A DNA stretch of 64,000 bases, taken from Corallium rubrum (Eukaryota; Cnidaria; Anthozoa; Scleralcyonacea; Coralliidae). Shown piece by piece: positions 23,275 through 33,974 of the stretch. The number at the start of each line of letters is the position of its first letter. The stretch's first letter is position 1. Location of the stretch: contig OZ035997.1 of the NCBI GenBank assembly GCA_964035015.1, positions 29,011,567 to 29,075,566 of the forward strand, in the 5' to 3' direction. The notes under the pieces are model-generated. The model saw only the letters and a program-made list of their open reading frames with translations, searched no databases and had not been told where the DNA came from. The position numbers and the translations under genes were made by a program.

Positions 23275-23775
23275 TTCTTTGAATAAACGTTTGCAAGGTG
23301 ACAAATTGTGATAGAAGCGAGAATTTGTAGTAACATGCACCACGTTTATTTTTTGTTGCTGAGCTTTCGACCTGTTTTTTTGTTTGTTTGTTTGTTTGTT
23401 TGTTTGTTTGTTTGTTTGTTTGTTTGTTTGTTTGTTTGTTTGTTTGTTTGTTTGTTTGTTTGTTTGTTTGTTTGTTTGTTTGTTTGTTTGTTTGTTTGTT
23501 TGTTTGTTTGTTTGTTTGTTTGTTTGTTTGTTTGTTTGTTTGTTTGTTTGTTTGTTTGTTTGTTTGTTTGTTTGTTTGTTTGTTTGTTTGTTTGTTTGTT
23601 TGTTTGTTTGTTTGTTTGTTTGTTTGTTTGTTTGTTTGTTTGTTTGTTTGTTTGTTTGTTTGTTTGTTTGTTTGTTTGTCTTTTCTACTCTGATCATGCT
23701 CTGATGAAGGCCTGAGTCGCATTCTTAGCAATAAATATACGTGGCGTTATCACAAATTCGCGCTTCCATTATAAT
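23275..23775. mobile_element. PLE inverted ends flanking a (TTTG)n array
   Basis: AAATTGTGATAGAAGCGAGA (left) is inverted at the right as ...AAATTCGCGCTTCCATTATA. The right end carries CTGATGAAGGCCTGAGTC, as in the remnant at 12578-13171. Between the ends there is only a microsatellite in place of nuclease sequence. Confidence 0.55.
23376..23680 (+). repeat. (TTTG)n microsatellite, ~76 units
   Basis: Essentially perfect tetranucleotide array. The CLFV and NKQT open frames in it are artefacts. Confidence 0.98.
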
Positions 23776-23895
23776 TAGTCTAGCTGTCACTATAGCGTTT
23801 CGTATTGTTTCAAGTAATGAGCTGATTGTTCTCGATTCCCTTGAGAACAGTAAACAATACGAAAACGCTCTGAAACGTTACCGTGTGCATATAGC

Positions 23896-23997
23896 CTAAC
23901 TCTTACCTGTCCGAATTGGTCTTTATTCTTTTATTCTGCAAATGTCGGACGATTTGATTAACATCTGGGACAACTGTCCGAAAGGTACGAGTTAACA
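23896..23997. mobile_element. TTAACTC-family small MITE, copy 2 (diverged)
   Basis: CTAACTCTTACCTGTCCGAA to AAAGGTACGAGTTAAC; inner part diverged from the other copies. Confidence 0.5.
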
Positions 23998-24036
23998 CTT
24001 TGAAGCCTGACGACGAGTCTTTAAGGTTTATTCCGG

Positions 24037-24125
24037 CTAAACTAAACTAAACTAAACTAAACTAAACTAAACTAAACTAAACTAAACTAAACTAAACTAA
24101 ACTAAACTAAACTAAACTAAACTAA
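24037..24125 (+). repeat. (CTAAA)n pentanucleotide microsatellite
   Basis: About 18 perfect units. Confidence 0.97.
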
Positions 24126-24179
24126 TCTAATCTTACTTATACTGGATATCTCTATCAGTTAAAAGCTAACTGTTCTCCC

Positions 24180-24300
24180 TAGAGGTCCAGTAAGGGCCAT
24201 CCCTCATTGGTCCAGTGTTTCTACAGGAGGAAACTGGAGTATCCGGAGGAATCGCAGAGGTGAAAGGCACGTGCGCTAACCACTATGCCACTGGCTAACG
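24180..24300 (-). repeat. tRNA-related SINE fragment
   Basis: The minus strand reads TGGCATAGTGGTTAGCGCAC (A-box-like), followed by CTCCGGATACTCCAGTTTCC, a motif common in animal SINE/LINE bodies. No clean B box. Confidence 0.4.
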
Positions 24301-24355
24301 CCAGACGATTTTATTCAGCATGCACGGGAGAGGCCCAGGCCTCAAAGTGTTAATA
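24287..24355. repeat. TTAACTC-family small MITE, partial copy 3
   Basis: CTGGCTAACGCCAGACGATTTTATTC, shared with 20285 and 62984, directly abuts the SINE fragment. Confidence 0.5.
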
Positions 24356-24706
24356 CAATCGATGTAAACCCAGGACTTACTTTAAAATTTTGGAACATAT
24401 CAGGAGTGCCTTTGCCTGGGAGGAAACACTTCACTTGCGGATGGTAAGTTCTAGTTCCAAAATCAGTAACTATTTTTGCTATAATGTCAAAAATGCTAAT
24501 TCTAAAATTTCATAAGACAGAAAAGAACCCAAATTTATTTCTATCAACATGAACAAATTACAGTGCAATCCGATTACAAATGACATGATTTATATATAAA
24601 CCGTCTAACATCACAGTTGACTTCTTAAAAATACCTCAGATGGAAAGATGCTGTTTCTGACAATTTATAAAGATATTTTTACAAGAGCATTAGGCCTGCA
24701 ACGATC

Positions 24707-25135
24707 AAGTGTCCATCTCACCTGTAAGGATTTTATATATTCGTAATATTTGGGTTCTCCTGAGCCAAATTGCAATATATCTTGTCCTTCCAAAATTTCA
24801 TCTTTATGGACTTTTTGCTGTTAAATTTGGTAACTACTTACCAGAAGTGATCAGTGTCGAAAAAGAATGAGGTTTGGAAAGAAAGAGTTTTTACAATGGA
24901 ATTACACCTCTTTCTCGCTATTTCTTTTATTTAGGCAAATATAAGATAGATATGCAGTGCTGTAAACACTGGTTTTCTTTTCGCAAGCTCACTCCCATAA
25001 GTATAGTTACCAACTTTCAGACAGCAAAAAAATCCATGACTGCATGAAGACGAACTTTTGGAACGTGAAGATATATTGCAATTTTGCTCAGAAGGTAAAG
25101 GTCACCGAAAATCCCCACAGGTGAGATAAGCACTT
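24707..25135. mobile_element. foldback MITE, ~140-bp diverged arms
   Basis: AAGTGTCCATCTCACCTG (24707) pairs with CAGGTGAGATAAGCACTT at the right end. CAAATTGCAATATATCTT pairs with AAGATATATTGCAATTTTG, and TTTGGTAACTA with TAGTTACCAACTT. Centre ~24850-24995. Confidence 0.7.
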
Positions 25136-25303
25136 TAACTAGAGCATCAAAATACGATACGAACATACACTTCGGAATATCGTCAAACATATGATATGGT
25201 AGTGATAAACATTACACATCTATATATGGACAAACCAAGACATATTAATGTATCAAAATATGCCACGTTTATGTATAATTTGTAGGAAACATGGAAACTA
25301 GCC

Positions 25304-25542
25304 AATAGACGAGTTTCAGGGTGTTGCGTGTGCATCGTTTTGGAAAAGAATTGGCGGGTCCCCACAAAGTAAGGAATGGCAAACAGACTTGCTAGCGAGC
25401 CAACAACAGCAGAATAACAATGTTTTATATCCAGAAACTGCATCTATACTTTGTTTATTCTAAACAGTATGTTTACTTTGAGTGGTGCTTGCCAGTTTCT
25501 TTGAAAAATGATGCGCGCGCAACACCCTGAAACTCGCCTATT
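25304..25542. mobile_element. MITE with ~38-bp TIRs
   Basis: AATAGACGAGTTTCAGGGTG...GTGCATCGTTTT at the left is inverted at the right (AAAATGATGCGC...CACCCTGAAACTCGCCTATT). No ORF. Confidence 0.75.
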
Positions 25543-25744
25543 ATGTATCTTACAACATTCGCGAAACATGGACCGATTAGAAATTTATACGTAATTTGTT
25601 GACTAACATTAAAGACAAAGAATAACCTTACGACCGACCGACAAACAAAATAAACTAACCAACCGACAACATTGACAGTTTCACAACTATGAAAAATTGA
25701 CTACATCACCCACCTTTCCCACACATATACCCCATATTAAGACT

Positions 25745-26050
25745 AGGTGTCGGGCACGGGCACTTGTTCACATTCACGGTGCCCTGGATCTGATAAGTGT
25801 TCACACAGAAAGCTTTTCATGGCTTTGGTAGCTATTTTGTGGCTTTAAGTCTCCGAATTACAAGGAATATTGAGTAAAAAGCGTGGGCACCACTCTGGGC
25901 ACTATGAAAACGTGTTCACATTAGTGCCCGTAACCGAGCACGGTAGTACGTCAACGCGCGGTGCGCAGTTTTGATTAGTTTGAGCTGGGCATCGCGAAAA
26001 AGTTGTGTTCACAATAGTGCCCGTCCCCAGGCACCTAGTTTGAACAGGGG
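25745..26050. mobile_element. MITE-like repeat with inverted GTGCC motifs
   Basis: GACTAGGTGTCGGGCACGGG opens and CCCGTCCCCAGGCACCTAGT closes the block; TGTTCACATT/AGTGCCCGT units recur inside. Confidence 0.5.
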
Positions 26051-26194
26051 GATAATCACAACACTCACATATATAACTGCAACTCCCTACACATGACCTA
26101 ATAAATCAGTCGTTAAATATAAGCGAATTTAATAATTGTCAGTTGTTTGCTGTACAAGCTGTGTTAGTTGGTAATACTCAGAAAAACTCTGAGT

Positions 26195-26272
26195 TCTAAG
26201 CGGGACTCGAACCCACAACCTTCTGAATGCTAGCCAGACGCTCTAATCATTGCATGCCACTAGAACTCGGAT
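26195..26272 (-). repeat. tRNA-Ala(AGC)-like sequence, left arm (degenerate)
   Basis: Inverted partner of the right-arm copy, with loop CTAGCAT and intact GTGGGTTCGAGTCCCGC but an insertion in the D arm. Confidence 0.5.
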
Positions 26273-26631
26273 AGCGGAGCAAGGTTAATTAAGGTATTTA
26301 TACCTTGGACTGTGCCCAGTCCTCCAGGAACGAGGCTTAACCGCTCGGTTACAAGTACTTGCTGGTCTACAAGTCGTGTTGTAACAGTAAGTTTCCCGTT
26401 AAACATTGTTAGTTAGTTTAAGAAGTTGGAGCTTGATGTTCGTAAAGTGTATTGTAATGTCAAGCTGCAACTTCTTAAACTAACTAACAATGTTTAACTG
26501 GAAATTTACTGTTAAAACGCGACCTATAGACCAACAAGTACTTGTAACCGAGCGGTTAAGACTCGTTCCTGGAGGACTGGGCACAGTCTAAGGTATAAAT
26601 ACCTTAATTAACCTTGCTCCGCTATCTGAGT

Positions 26632-26705
26632 TCTAGTGGCTCAATGGTTAGAGCGTCTGGTTAGCATTCAGAAGGTTGTGGGTTCGAGTCCCGCTTAGAG
26701 CTCAG
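26632..26705 (+). repeat. tRNA-Ala(AGC)-like sequence, right arm
   Basis: GGCTCAATGGTTAGAGCG (D arm/A box), anticodon stem TCTGG-loop-TCAGA with loop TTAGCAT (anticodon AGC), then GTGGGTTCGAGTCCCGC (T arm/B box). The extra bases between acceptor and D arm are not standard, so a SINE or pseudo-tRNA is favoured over a working gene. Confidence 0.5.
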
Positions 26706-27466
26706 AGTATTACCAACTAACACAACTTGTACAGCAAACAACTGACAATTATTACGGACATCAAGCTGCAACTTCTTAAACTAGATAAGCGAATATGACA
26801 AAAAACTTTTCCCTTGACTCAGAATAACCACGGTCAAAACGTCGTCAATCGCATACACTACAACTATTACCACCACCACCACCACCACCACCACCTTATA
26901 TTAGCTAGACGAGCAACTTTTTCATAAATGTATTAATACTCTTATTGGTTTCAATAATTTATTCCTGGTTTCTGTAAAAGGCTAAACATTTTGATCGCGT
27001 ACATCATCATCTTAGCTATTAGACCGTAAAAAAGTCGTAGCCACTTGTCTCAGCCTATTCAGAGTATGTATTGTATGGTGGTAAATCGTATCGTTGCAGG
27101 AACCAATACATTGTAGGTTAAAAATGAACGGGAATGAGTTATTACAATAACCCACTATAGGTAAAACTAGTAATCAAAACACTTTTCTCAACGTAATAAC
27201 AAAAACAACTTTTTTCCATCTGAAGTAACGGTTTAGTTTGGATTAAATAAGAACGCAAGTTATGGCAAGTAAACACCCATTGACAGTATCGCACGCTAGT
27301 GGTCAAACGAGGCACGAGCTAAAACTTACGTTCTCGTTTCATCCAGGCTTACACACACACTAAATACCCACTAATAATACTAAATACCCACTGATACTCA
27401 CTAATACCCGCTAAATACCCACTAAGGTTATACTATTTGGTAGCAGACGTGCAATAATTATGTAAT

Positions 27467-28161
27467 ATATCTCAAACTCATTAATAATTCATGAGATAAT
27501 CAGCCAATTACAATAGTCCAATCAATCACCTGATTGACGTTGGATACGCCAGGAAAGCCCAAGATATTAGATGAAAACCGGTGTTCATCTAATTCTTAAG
27601 ATCTTAATTATCTATGCAAAATAAACAAGTTGCTGTATGAATAAATTTTACACACACTCAAGAATAAAATCTCTTGAGGGTTTATTTTAATTGTATTTTG
27701 TAATTGAAATCGCTCGATTGAGATGCCATATCCACAACTCGTTTATCGTGTTTCATCAGGGGAATCCGAACACTCGAAAACAATAAAACCACTCGGCCTT
27801 CGGCCTCGTGCTTTCATCATGTTTTCTCGTGTTTGGATCCCCTGATGAAACACTCAAACTCGTTGTTGATATATTACATCATACACGAGGAGGAGTGTTT
27901 CATCAGGATATCCAAACACCGAGACGTTTGTTGAAAACCGAGGCGAAGCCGAGGTTTTTGAACAAACTTCGAGGTGTTTGGATTTCCTGATGAAACACTC
28001 CTCCAAGTGTTTATAGCATCTCAAACAAATCAGTATTTTAAGGGAAAATCAAGATGAAAGTTTGCTTAATTTATGTAATTTCTTCCTCCGATATCCAAAC
28101 TACAGACACGGTACTGATTTCCTTTGTGTTTTCTTCATAAATTATTAATGAGTTTGAGATA
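27467..28161. mobile_element. hairpin-family composite, ATCTCAAACTCATTAATAAT ends
   Basis: Both ends carry the same inverted ~25-bp sequence (TCTCAAACTCATTAATAATT at 27468; AATTATTAATGAGTTTGAGA at 28140-28159). Inside are two hairpins: one centred on CTCGGCCTTCGGCCTCG (~27795), one on CGAGGCGAAGCCGAGG (~27950). Both are framed by GTTTCATCAGG / CCTGATGAAAC. Confidence 0.65.
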
Positions 28162-29916
28162 CATGTTTATAGGAATCATATAGAGTAAAACATCCTTGTG
28201 CTATTGCATGGAGCATTAGTGATATTTAACTATAGCATTCAATGTACTAATACATGCAGTCTTTAACAAGTTTAAACTTAAACGTGCATCTAAATGTTTG
28301 ATTAGGCCTATAGCAATAAAAATACCAATATACTGTAGCAACCAAAACAAATGGAATAAAGCTTGAAGCAAGCGAAAAGGTTAATAGGCATGCAACTTAT
28401 GAAACAAACAAATAAAGAAGTAAATAAAGTAAATAAAATACGTCACTACAATGGCAAAGCCGGCCCTTTAACATTCAAAAGTACGCCAATTTAGACGTTA
28501 TTCATGAAAATTAGAGGCCAGACAATTGTAATTGTAGCATAAAAAGCTTAAAATTTTCCCTCAATTTTCCTCTTTTTAATGATTTATTTTTCTTTCTTAA
28601 AGAAAATTGCAACACCATTTTGCCGAAAAGGTCGTCGACTTTTCTCTAAGATGTTCGTAATAATGTTCAAGAACTGAACGAACATTGATGATTTTTGCAC
28701 TTTTTACTTAAAGGTTTTTCGTAAGGTTTGTGCATCACCTTTATACTTGACATGTTCTTGAGAACTGTCTAAGCGTGTTACTGACATTTCACCTTCTGTA
28801 AAGGAATTTCTGAGACAATATCCTGGTTGGCAAAAGGACTTACGGTTTAAACTAGAAATTAGAGATCGTGGCAGCGTAACACACTTATGCCCTCTCAATT
28901 GTAAAATTACTTAATAAAATTCCATTCCAATATTCCAAATCTAACTTGATAAATCCAATGGAACGATGCTTTACACCACAGAATGTTGTTACTTATTTTA
29001 GCAACAACCACTTTTTAAAATTCGTTTATATATATCGTTTTCTTTTTAAAATTAGTCATGATTATTTTTACGTCGACTGAAGCGTTTCAAACTTGATTAA
29101 CGCATTGAACATTTTAAAATTTCTTTAAAAACTAGATTTCGATGCGTAAAGGTGTCCCCTACAACTAAACCCGACAAACGGCAGTTTCTTAACGTGTCCC
29201 TATTAATGGAAAGCTATCCACATAATTATCCGCAAAACATTTGGCGACTCAATGTGATTATAAATTTTGGTTAGCCTAGCTGGACCGTTAAGACTAATTA
29301 GCCATAAGTAAGCCTATATATACAAACATTAGTGATTATGAGTTTACAATTCCCCGACCTTTCTAATTTGGAATTACTATCGCTATAGAATTATATCTGC
29401 AAATTGACTAAAACATTTCGAAACATACATGTTTCTTGTTAATGTTATGTACACTACCTCAATACTTTAAGTAATGCCAATTTAGAAAGATCTCTTGGGA
29501 TTATAATGAGACTCTCTTATAACGAAGCTATAGGTCATTGTATATTGCTAACAGCTTAACGGCGAATGATGGTGGCGAAAATCCAGACTCATTGGTATCT
29601 TAAGAAATTGTTATTCGAAAACAACGACCGACCCAGAGTTTTAAACGAGAATGAGAAGATGTGTTCATCATAACACAATATGATAGAACAGAAGTATTGA
29701 AGCGGATAAAGTTTTACGAATATTCAAGCAGTCAGTAAAAGCGTTGTTAGCGCATTGACCTTAACTTTACAACGATGTTTACGTTGAAAAATAATTTTTA
29801 AATCATAAAATTCAGTGGTTGTATAATCACACATCATTTCCATTTAAAACTCCGAACTGGTTTATAAACCAATTCCATTAAAGTGTATATGCAGAGAAAA
29901 ATTTAGTTCAAAATAC
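28162..29916. other. no gene or repeat recognised
   Basis: AT-rich DNA, no ORF with family motifs, no TIRs or tandem repeats seen by eye. Confidence 0.45.
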
Positions 29917-30273
29917 ACTATTTTACTTGAAATGATACAAGATTGGCATTTGTAACTCTTCCATATCTCACTTCGTTGTTGAGATATTAAGATATGGAAA
30001 TAATCATAACCTTGACATCACACTGCATGCATAATTATGTGTTAAAAAATCTTGTGTATCTTCGGGACTATCTTACGAAATCACTTGACACTGTGGTTGT
30101 ATGCTTGTGTGTATACCATCATACTAGACGCGCGAAGTTTTGCAGTGTGACGTGAAGTTATGATTATTTCCATACATGTATTAAACAAATCTTAGTTTGT
30201 CAAAGAACGCGAAGTAAGATAAAGAAGAGCTTTACACGCCAATTATTTCAAGAGCTCTTTCAAGTAAAATAGT
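29917..30273. mobile_element. foldback MITE
   Basis: ACTATTTTACTTGAAA at 29917 pairs with TTTCAAGTAAAATAGT at 30258-30273. Inner homology includes TATGGAAATAATCATAAC and its inverted copy GTTATGATTATTTCCATA. Confidence 0.65.
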
Positions 30274-30618
30274 TTACATTTAATTTTATTGCATGTACAT
30301 TTTAATACCAACAATTATCATTATAAGTCAAAAACCTAGGTTGCGACTTGTGGGTATAACGATGTATTGCGGCATCCATGAAATTGGTCTATACCACTGA
30401 CCTGTATATAATTGGACTGCGGTCTCATCCTTCTAAATATTTTTCAAGATGGCGGATCAAGAATCCATAAATCCTCCGTTTTGAAAAAAAATAAAATAAT
30501 AAAAAGTGGGGGAATTTTTTGTGACTTAAAGGTATTAATGGGAGTTCGCAGTCCAATTATATTCAGATCGGTGATGAGAAATAAGATACCGAGAACAGAA
30601 ATTCTCATCACTGCCAGC

Positions 30619-30709
30619 TTATTTTTTACCATTGTGCTTCTTTGGAGGCGGAAGCGTACGCCTCTCCAGTTTGTGTGCAAAACTTTCACGACAGATTGGG
30701 CAACGAGTA
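30619..30709 (-). CDS. CHY/RING gene exon E: RING end and C-terminus
   Basis: Acceptor CTCGCTTATCCAG. The first base completes Ile, then TRCPICRESFAHKLERR and TLPPPKKHNGKK, stop at 30619-30621. C-P-I-C supplies the last RING ligands, and the phase fits exon D exactly although 5.1 kb separates them. The basic proline-containing tail replaces the zinc ribbon of RCHY1. A neighbouring plus-strand frame (30412-30717) is a shadow. Confidence 0.8.
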
Positions 30710-30999
30710 CTGGATAAGCGAGAAATAAAACATAGGAAAAATGTTAGGTCAAGCAGTTGTATTACACAGATTTAAATCTACTAAGCTGGGAATCTAAGAT
30801 TACAAGCATAGTGAAATACAACATAGCTAGACTGAAATTTAATAGACTACCAAATGGTGATTTCAAGGAGAAAAACTGGACGACCTGGAGAGAAAAACTT
30901 CGAAGAGCGGTAGAGATCAACTACAAGTCTACAACAACTCTACTCACATGAGTTCCAAACTCAAGAAGCAGCCCACTTACAAGTCATTCATGCTCCACC

Positions 31000-31520
31000 G
31001 TTTTTCATGACCGTTTATTATTCATCGCTTTTCATTACTGTTTTTCATCAATCGTTTTTCATGACCGCTTTCTATCCATCGTTTTTCATGACCGTTATTT
31101 ATAACGTTTTTCATTATCCACTGGTTTTCATCATCGTATTTGGCACCGTTTTTCACTCATCGTTTTTCATTATCGTTTTGTATCCATTGTTTTCCATGAC
31201 ACGCCATTCGTGACATCACAATTTGCAACTCCGTTCTTTGTATCCATCGTTTTCCATGACCGTTCTTCTTTTTATCCATCGTTTTTCATGACCATTATTT
31301 TTATCCACCGTTTTTCATGACCGTTTTTTATCGATCGTTTTTCATGGCCGTTCTTTTTATCCATCGTTTCTCATGACCGTTCTTTTTATCCATCGTTTTT
31401 CATGACCATTCTTTTTATCCACCGTTTTTCATTGTCGTTTCTTATCCATCGTTTTTCATCAGCGTTTTTTTTCATCGTTTTTCATCAGTGTTTTTCATCC
31501 GTCGTTTTTTATCATCATTA
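31000..31520 (+). repeat. imperfect minisatellite of TCCATCGTTTTTCATGACCG units
   Basis: About 15 variable-length units (20-37 bp) of CATCGTTTTTCATGACCGTT with T-rich spacers; inside intron 4 of the CHY/RING gene. Confidence 0.85.
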
Positions 31521-31654
31521 TATGTTCATTATTATGGTCATTTTCACTTTCCATTCTTACATTTTTTATTTCTCATTTTCACATTTTTACTTTTTCATTA
31601 GATTCTTTTAACAATTTTGAAACTTTTAATACTCCATAACTATTTTTTTTTTTT

Positions 31655-31675
31655 GGGGGGGGGGGGGAGGGGGGG
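31655..31675 (+). repeat. poly-T/poly-G switch
   Basis: A T12 run passes directly into ~20 G broken by one A. Confidence 0.9.
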
Positions 31676-31689
31676 ATTTTGTTACATAT

Positions 31690-31805
31690 ATATAACAATT
31701 ATTCACCGAAGTGGAGGTGAATAGTGGTGGATATTCGCCGAGACGCGAAGCGGCGAGGTGAATATCTACACTATTCACCGACACTGAGGTGAATTGTTTT
31801 AGCAT
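31690..31805. repeat. hairpin, GCGAAGC core
   Basis: ACAATTATTCACCGAAGTG pairs with CACTGAGGTGAATTGT, and GGATATTCGCCG with CGGCGAGGTGAATATC, meeting at GAGACGCGAAGCGGCGAG. Confidence 0.6.
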
Positions 31806-31892
31806 ATACCTCATAAATTAAATAGAAAGTTTAACATTCTTATATTTTTCGGTATTTCGGCACGATAACATAAAAGAAACATATAAGCCTGG

Positions 31893-32592
31893 ATCAGAGG
31901 ATACAGTAAAAGAAATTGATCAAGAACTGAAACATATCGCCATCAAACTTCGTATAAGTGACAAAATCGAACAAACTACAAAGCGCGGTTTTATTTCACT
32001 CAAAGACCATAAGGAAAATTTCGAAAGCAACCCAACATGCCGATTGATAAACCCAGCAAAAAACGAATCAGGAAAACTTAGTAAAACTATTCTTGACAAA
32101 ATAAATTCAGATTTAAGACAAATCACACAGGTAAACCAATGGAGAAGCACGCAAAAAGTAATTGAATGGTTTAAAAACATCAGCGAAAAAAACAAACACA
32201 CTTTTATTTCATTTGATATTGTCGACTTTTACCCATCAATTTCGGAAGACCTTTTGGACCGAGCTCTATCATGGGCCACAAATTTGACAAAAATAAACAC
32301 ACAAGACTTTTCCATTGTTAAGCACGCACGAAAAGCACTACTTTTCAACCGTGAAAAAACATGGATTAAAAAGGACAGCCAAAACTTATTTGATGTAACA
32401 ATGGGCAGCCATGACGGCGCCGAGGTATGTGAATTGGTCGACCTTTTTATACTTAGCAACCTAAAACACAAGTTTGGCAAAGAAAACATTGGCCTTTATA
32501 GAGATGACGGATTAGCTATTTTAAAGAACAAAACCAGCAGATTGGCAGACAAAGCAAGAAAAGACTTACATAAAATTTTCGAAGAATTTTGA
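31893..32592 (+). pseudogene. PLE-2 reverse transcriptase core (YRDD)
   Basis: The frame is open from ~31893: KRGFISLKDHKENF, CRLINPAKNESGKLSKTILD, FISFDIVDFYPSI (catalytic D of motif A), MGSHDGAEVCELVDLFIL (motif B) and GLYRDDGLAI (motif C, Tyr-Arg-Asp-Asp in place of the usual YxDD with a hydrophobic x). Stop at 32590-32592. RT copies RNA at a nicked target. The core appears intact, although the chain is cut before the thumb. Placement in PLEs rests on the thumb and the nuclease-like tail. Confidence 0.75.
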
Positions 32593-33280
32593 CTTAAAAT
32601 CACAGCCCAAGCAAATATACAAACTTTCTAGATGCAATATTCGACTTACAAAATGAAACATACAAACCCTATAGGAAGCCCAATGACGACCCGCTTCATG
32701 TTAACGAGTATTCAAACCATCCACCTAGTATTTTAAAACAACTCCCAGCATCCATAAGTAAGCGCATTTCACTCCTTTCATCAAACTACACAACATTCCA
32801 GGAGTCTGCACCCACATACCAAAACGCATTACACCACAGCAATTTTAGCCAACACTTAGTATACACGCAAGCTAATGAGGAAACAAGCCAACCACGTAGG
32901 AAGCGACATATGTAGGAACATCATTTGGTTTAACCCACCATACAGCAGGAATGTTACAACACACATAGGACGATGTTTCTTAAACTTAATTGACAAACAT
33001 TTCCCACCACACAACAAGCTACACAAGATTTTCAACAGAAACACAGTAAAAGTTAGTTATAGCTGCATGAACAACATTAAATCCACAATCACGAAACACA
33101 ATGCATACATCCTTAGGAAAAATGAAGGGAAAAAGCAATAGCACAAGTGGTTGTAACTGCAGAAATAAAGATCAGCCCCCACTTGGTGGGCGATGTTTGA
33201 CAAACAACATCCTATATAAAGCAACCATTTCGAAACAAAAAATATTCAAATGAAACCGAACTCTCCAAACATATATGGAA
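32593..33280 (+). pseudogene. PLE-2 thumb/linker and nuclease-like C-terminus, frameshifted
   Basis: LKITAQANIQ, FLDAIFDLQNETYKPYRKPN and NEYSNHPPSILKQLPASISK (thumb) come first. After a stop at ~32910, RNIIWFNPPYSRNVTTHIGR and HNKLHKIFNRNTVKVSYSCM (32920-33072) follow, then CNCRNKDQPPLGGRCLTNNI and NETELSKHIW. These are cysteine-pair and GIY-YIG-type tail motifs; the YIG segment itself is deleted. Confidence 0.65.
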
Positions 33281-33284
33281 TTTG

Positions 33285-33330
33285 TAGTAAACCGAAGGTC
33301 GCGGGTTCGAATCCCAGCCGGGCCAAGTAG
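33285..33330 (+). repeat. tRNA-Thr-like SINE fragment
   Basis: TAGTAAACCGAAGGTCGCGG then GGTTCGAATCCCAGCCGGGC, the anticodon arm to T arm of a tRNA-Thr-like unit related to 4736-4805. The A-box half is missing where it abuts PLE-2. On the minus strand it yields the GPAGIRTRDLRFT pseudo-peptide. Confidence 0.55.
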
Positions 33331-33424
33331 AGTTTTCTCTACTTGTCCAGTATGGTTCGTCACTTGGAGTATCACCTAATATCATTATTATCCACCCGAG
33401 TTCATTGTCCCATAATAATCGTTC

Positions 33425-33427
<3 letters not shown>

Positions 33428-33467
<40 letters not shown>
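33428..33467. repeat. (AT)n microsatellite
   Basis: About 20 units; the YI-repeat frames are artefacts. Confidence 0.95.
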
Positions 33468-33470
<3 letters not shown>

Positions 33471-33974
33471 ACGCTCACTACCCTTGTGTCAGTTTGAGCA
33501 CTCTGGCCCAATACCACTTCACGCTATCTAGAGATGTGCGCATGGCCAGTATTGTCCCACAAGCGGTTGTCACGGGCAGTTGCTGGGGGATACACACATG
33601 GCGTTCTCACATCTAGATAGGTTCCAAGCTACACTGATGAGCTGTAGAACAGCGAAACAATTTTTCTTCTTCAATTTTTTACTATCTTAGTAAAAAATTG
33701 AAGGAAAAAAAATCCCATCTATATCACAATCAAAATCGTAAATAAGGTCATAGTTCTTGAGAGACTACGTATTGTGTTACATGATAAGTATATTGTTTTC
33801 CAGGAACGCGGACCATCATGATCGTAAGTGGTAGAAAGAGCACATAATTAATAATTAAGCAAGACTGTTTTGAAGGTAGCAAGATTAAGTGTTGAGAAGT
33901 TATCTTTGCTAAAGTGTTCCATAATCGATGGTTGTCCAATACTGTGGAAAGCACACGGGTTGCTAGTTTCGTGA

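Larger units (their letters stand above)
26131..26756. mobile_element. large palindrome with a tRNA-Ala-like unit in each arm
   Basis: Left arm 26131-26436 and right arm 26460-26756 are inverted copies separated by ~23 bp. Outer ends: AATAATTGTCAGTTGTTTGC and its complement; inner: TTAAGAAGTTGGAGCTTGA and TCAAGCTGCAACTTCTTAA. Arm similarity is high but not perfect. Confidence 0.85.
31886..33280 (+). mobile_element. Penelope-like element (PLE-2) with an atypical YRDD reverse transcriptase
   Basis: RT, a thumb-like region and a relic of a GIY-YIG-type C-terminus follow each other, with a few stops. It lies in the largest intron of the CHY/RING gene, on the opposite strand. Distinct in sequence from PLE-1 at 3014. 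Confidence 0.7.

Noticed and set aside
23248-23731. NKQT and CLFV repeat proteins
   Set aside because: Translation of (TTTG)n; no coding signal.
24037-24125. Internal telomeric repeat
   Set aside because: The CTAAA unit is not TTAGGG or a known variant; a simple microsatellite.
24380-24450. Mini-exon (WNISGVPLPGRKHFTCGW) before GTAAGT
   Set aside because: Plausible splice signals, but no neighbouring exon or family match; chance cannot be excluded.
26632-26705. Functional tRNA-Ala gene
   Set aside because: Acceptor to D-arm spacing is abnormal and the unit is part of a palindromic repeat with a degenerate twin.
30412-30717. 101-aa plus-strand ORF
   Set aside because: Shadow of the last exon of the CHY/RING gene on the other strand.
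33172-33375. Protein containing GPAGIRTRDLRFT
   Set aside because: Known kind of artefact from translating a tRNA-like SINE.
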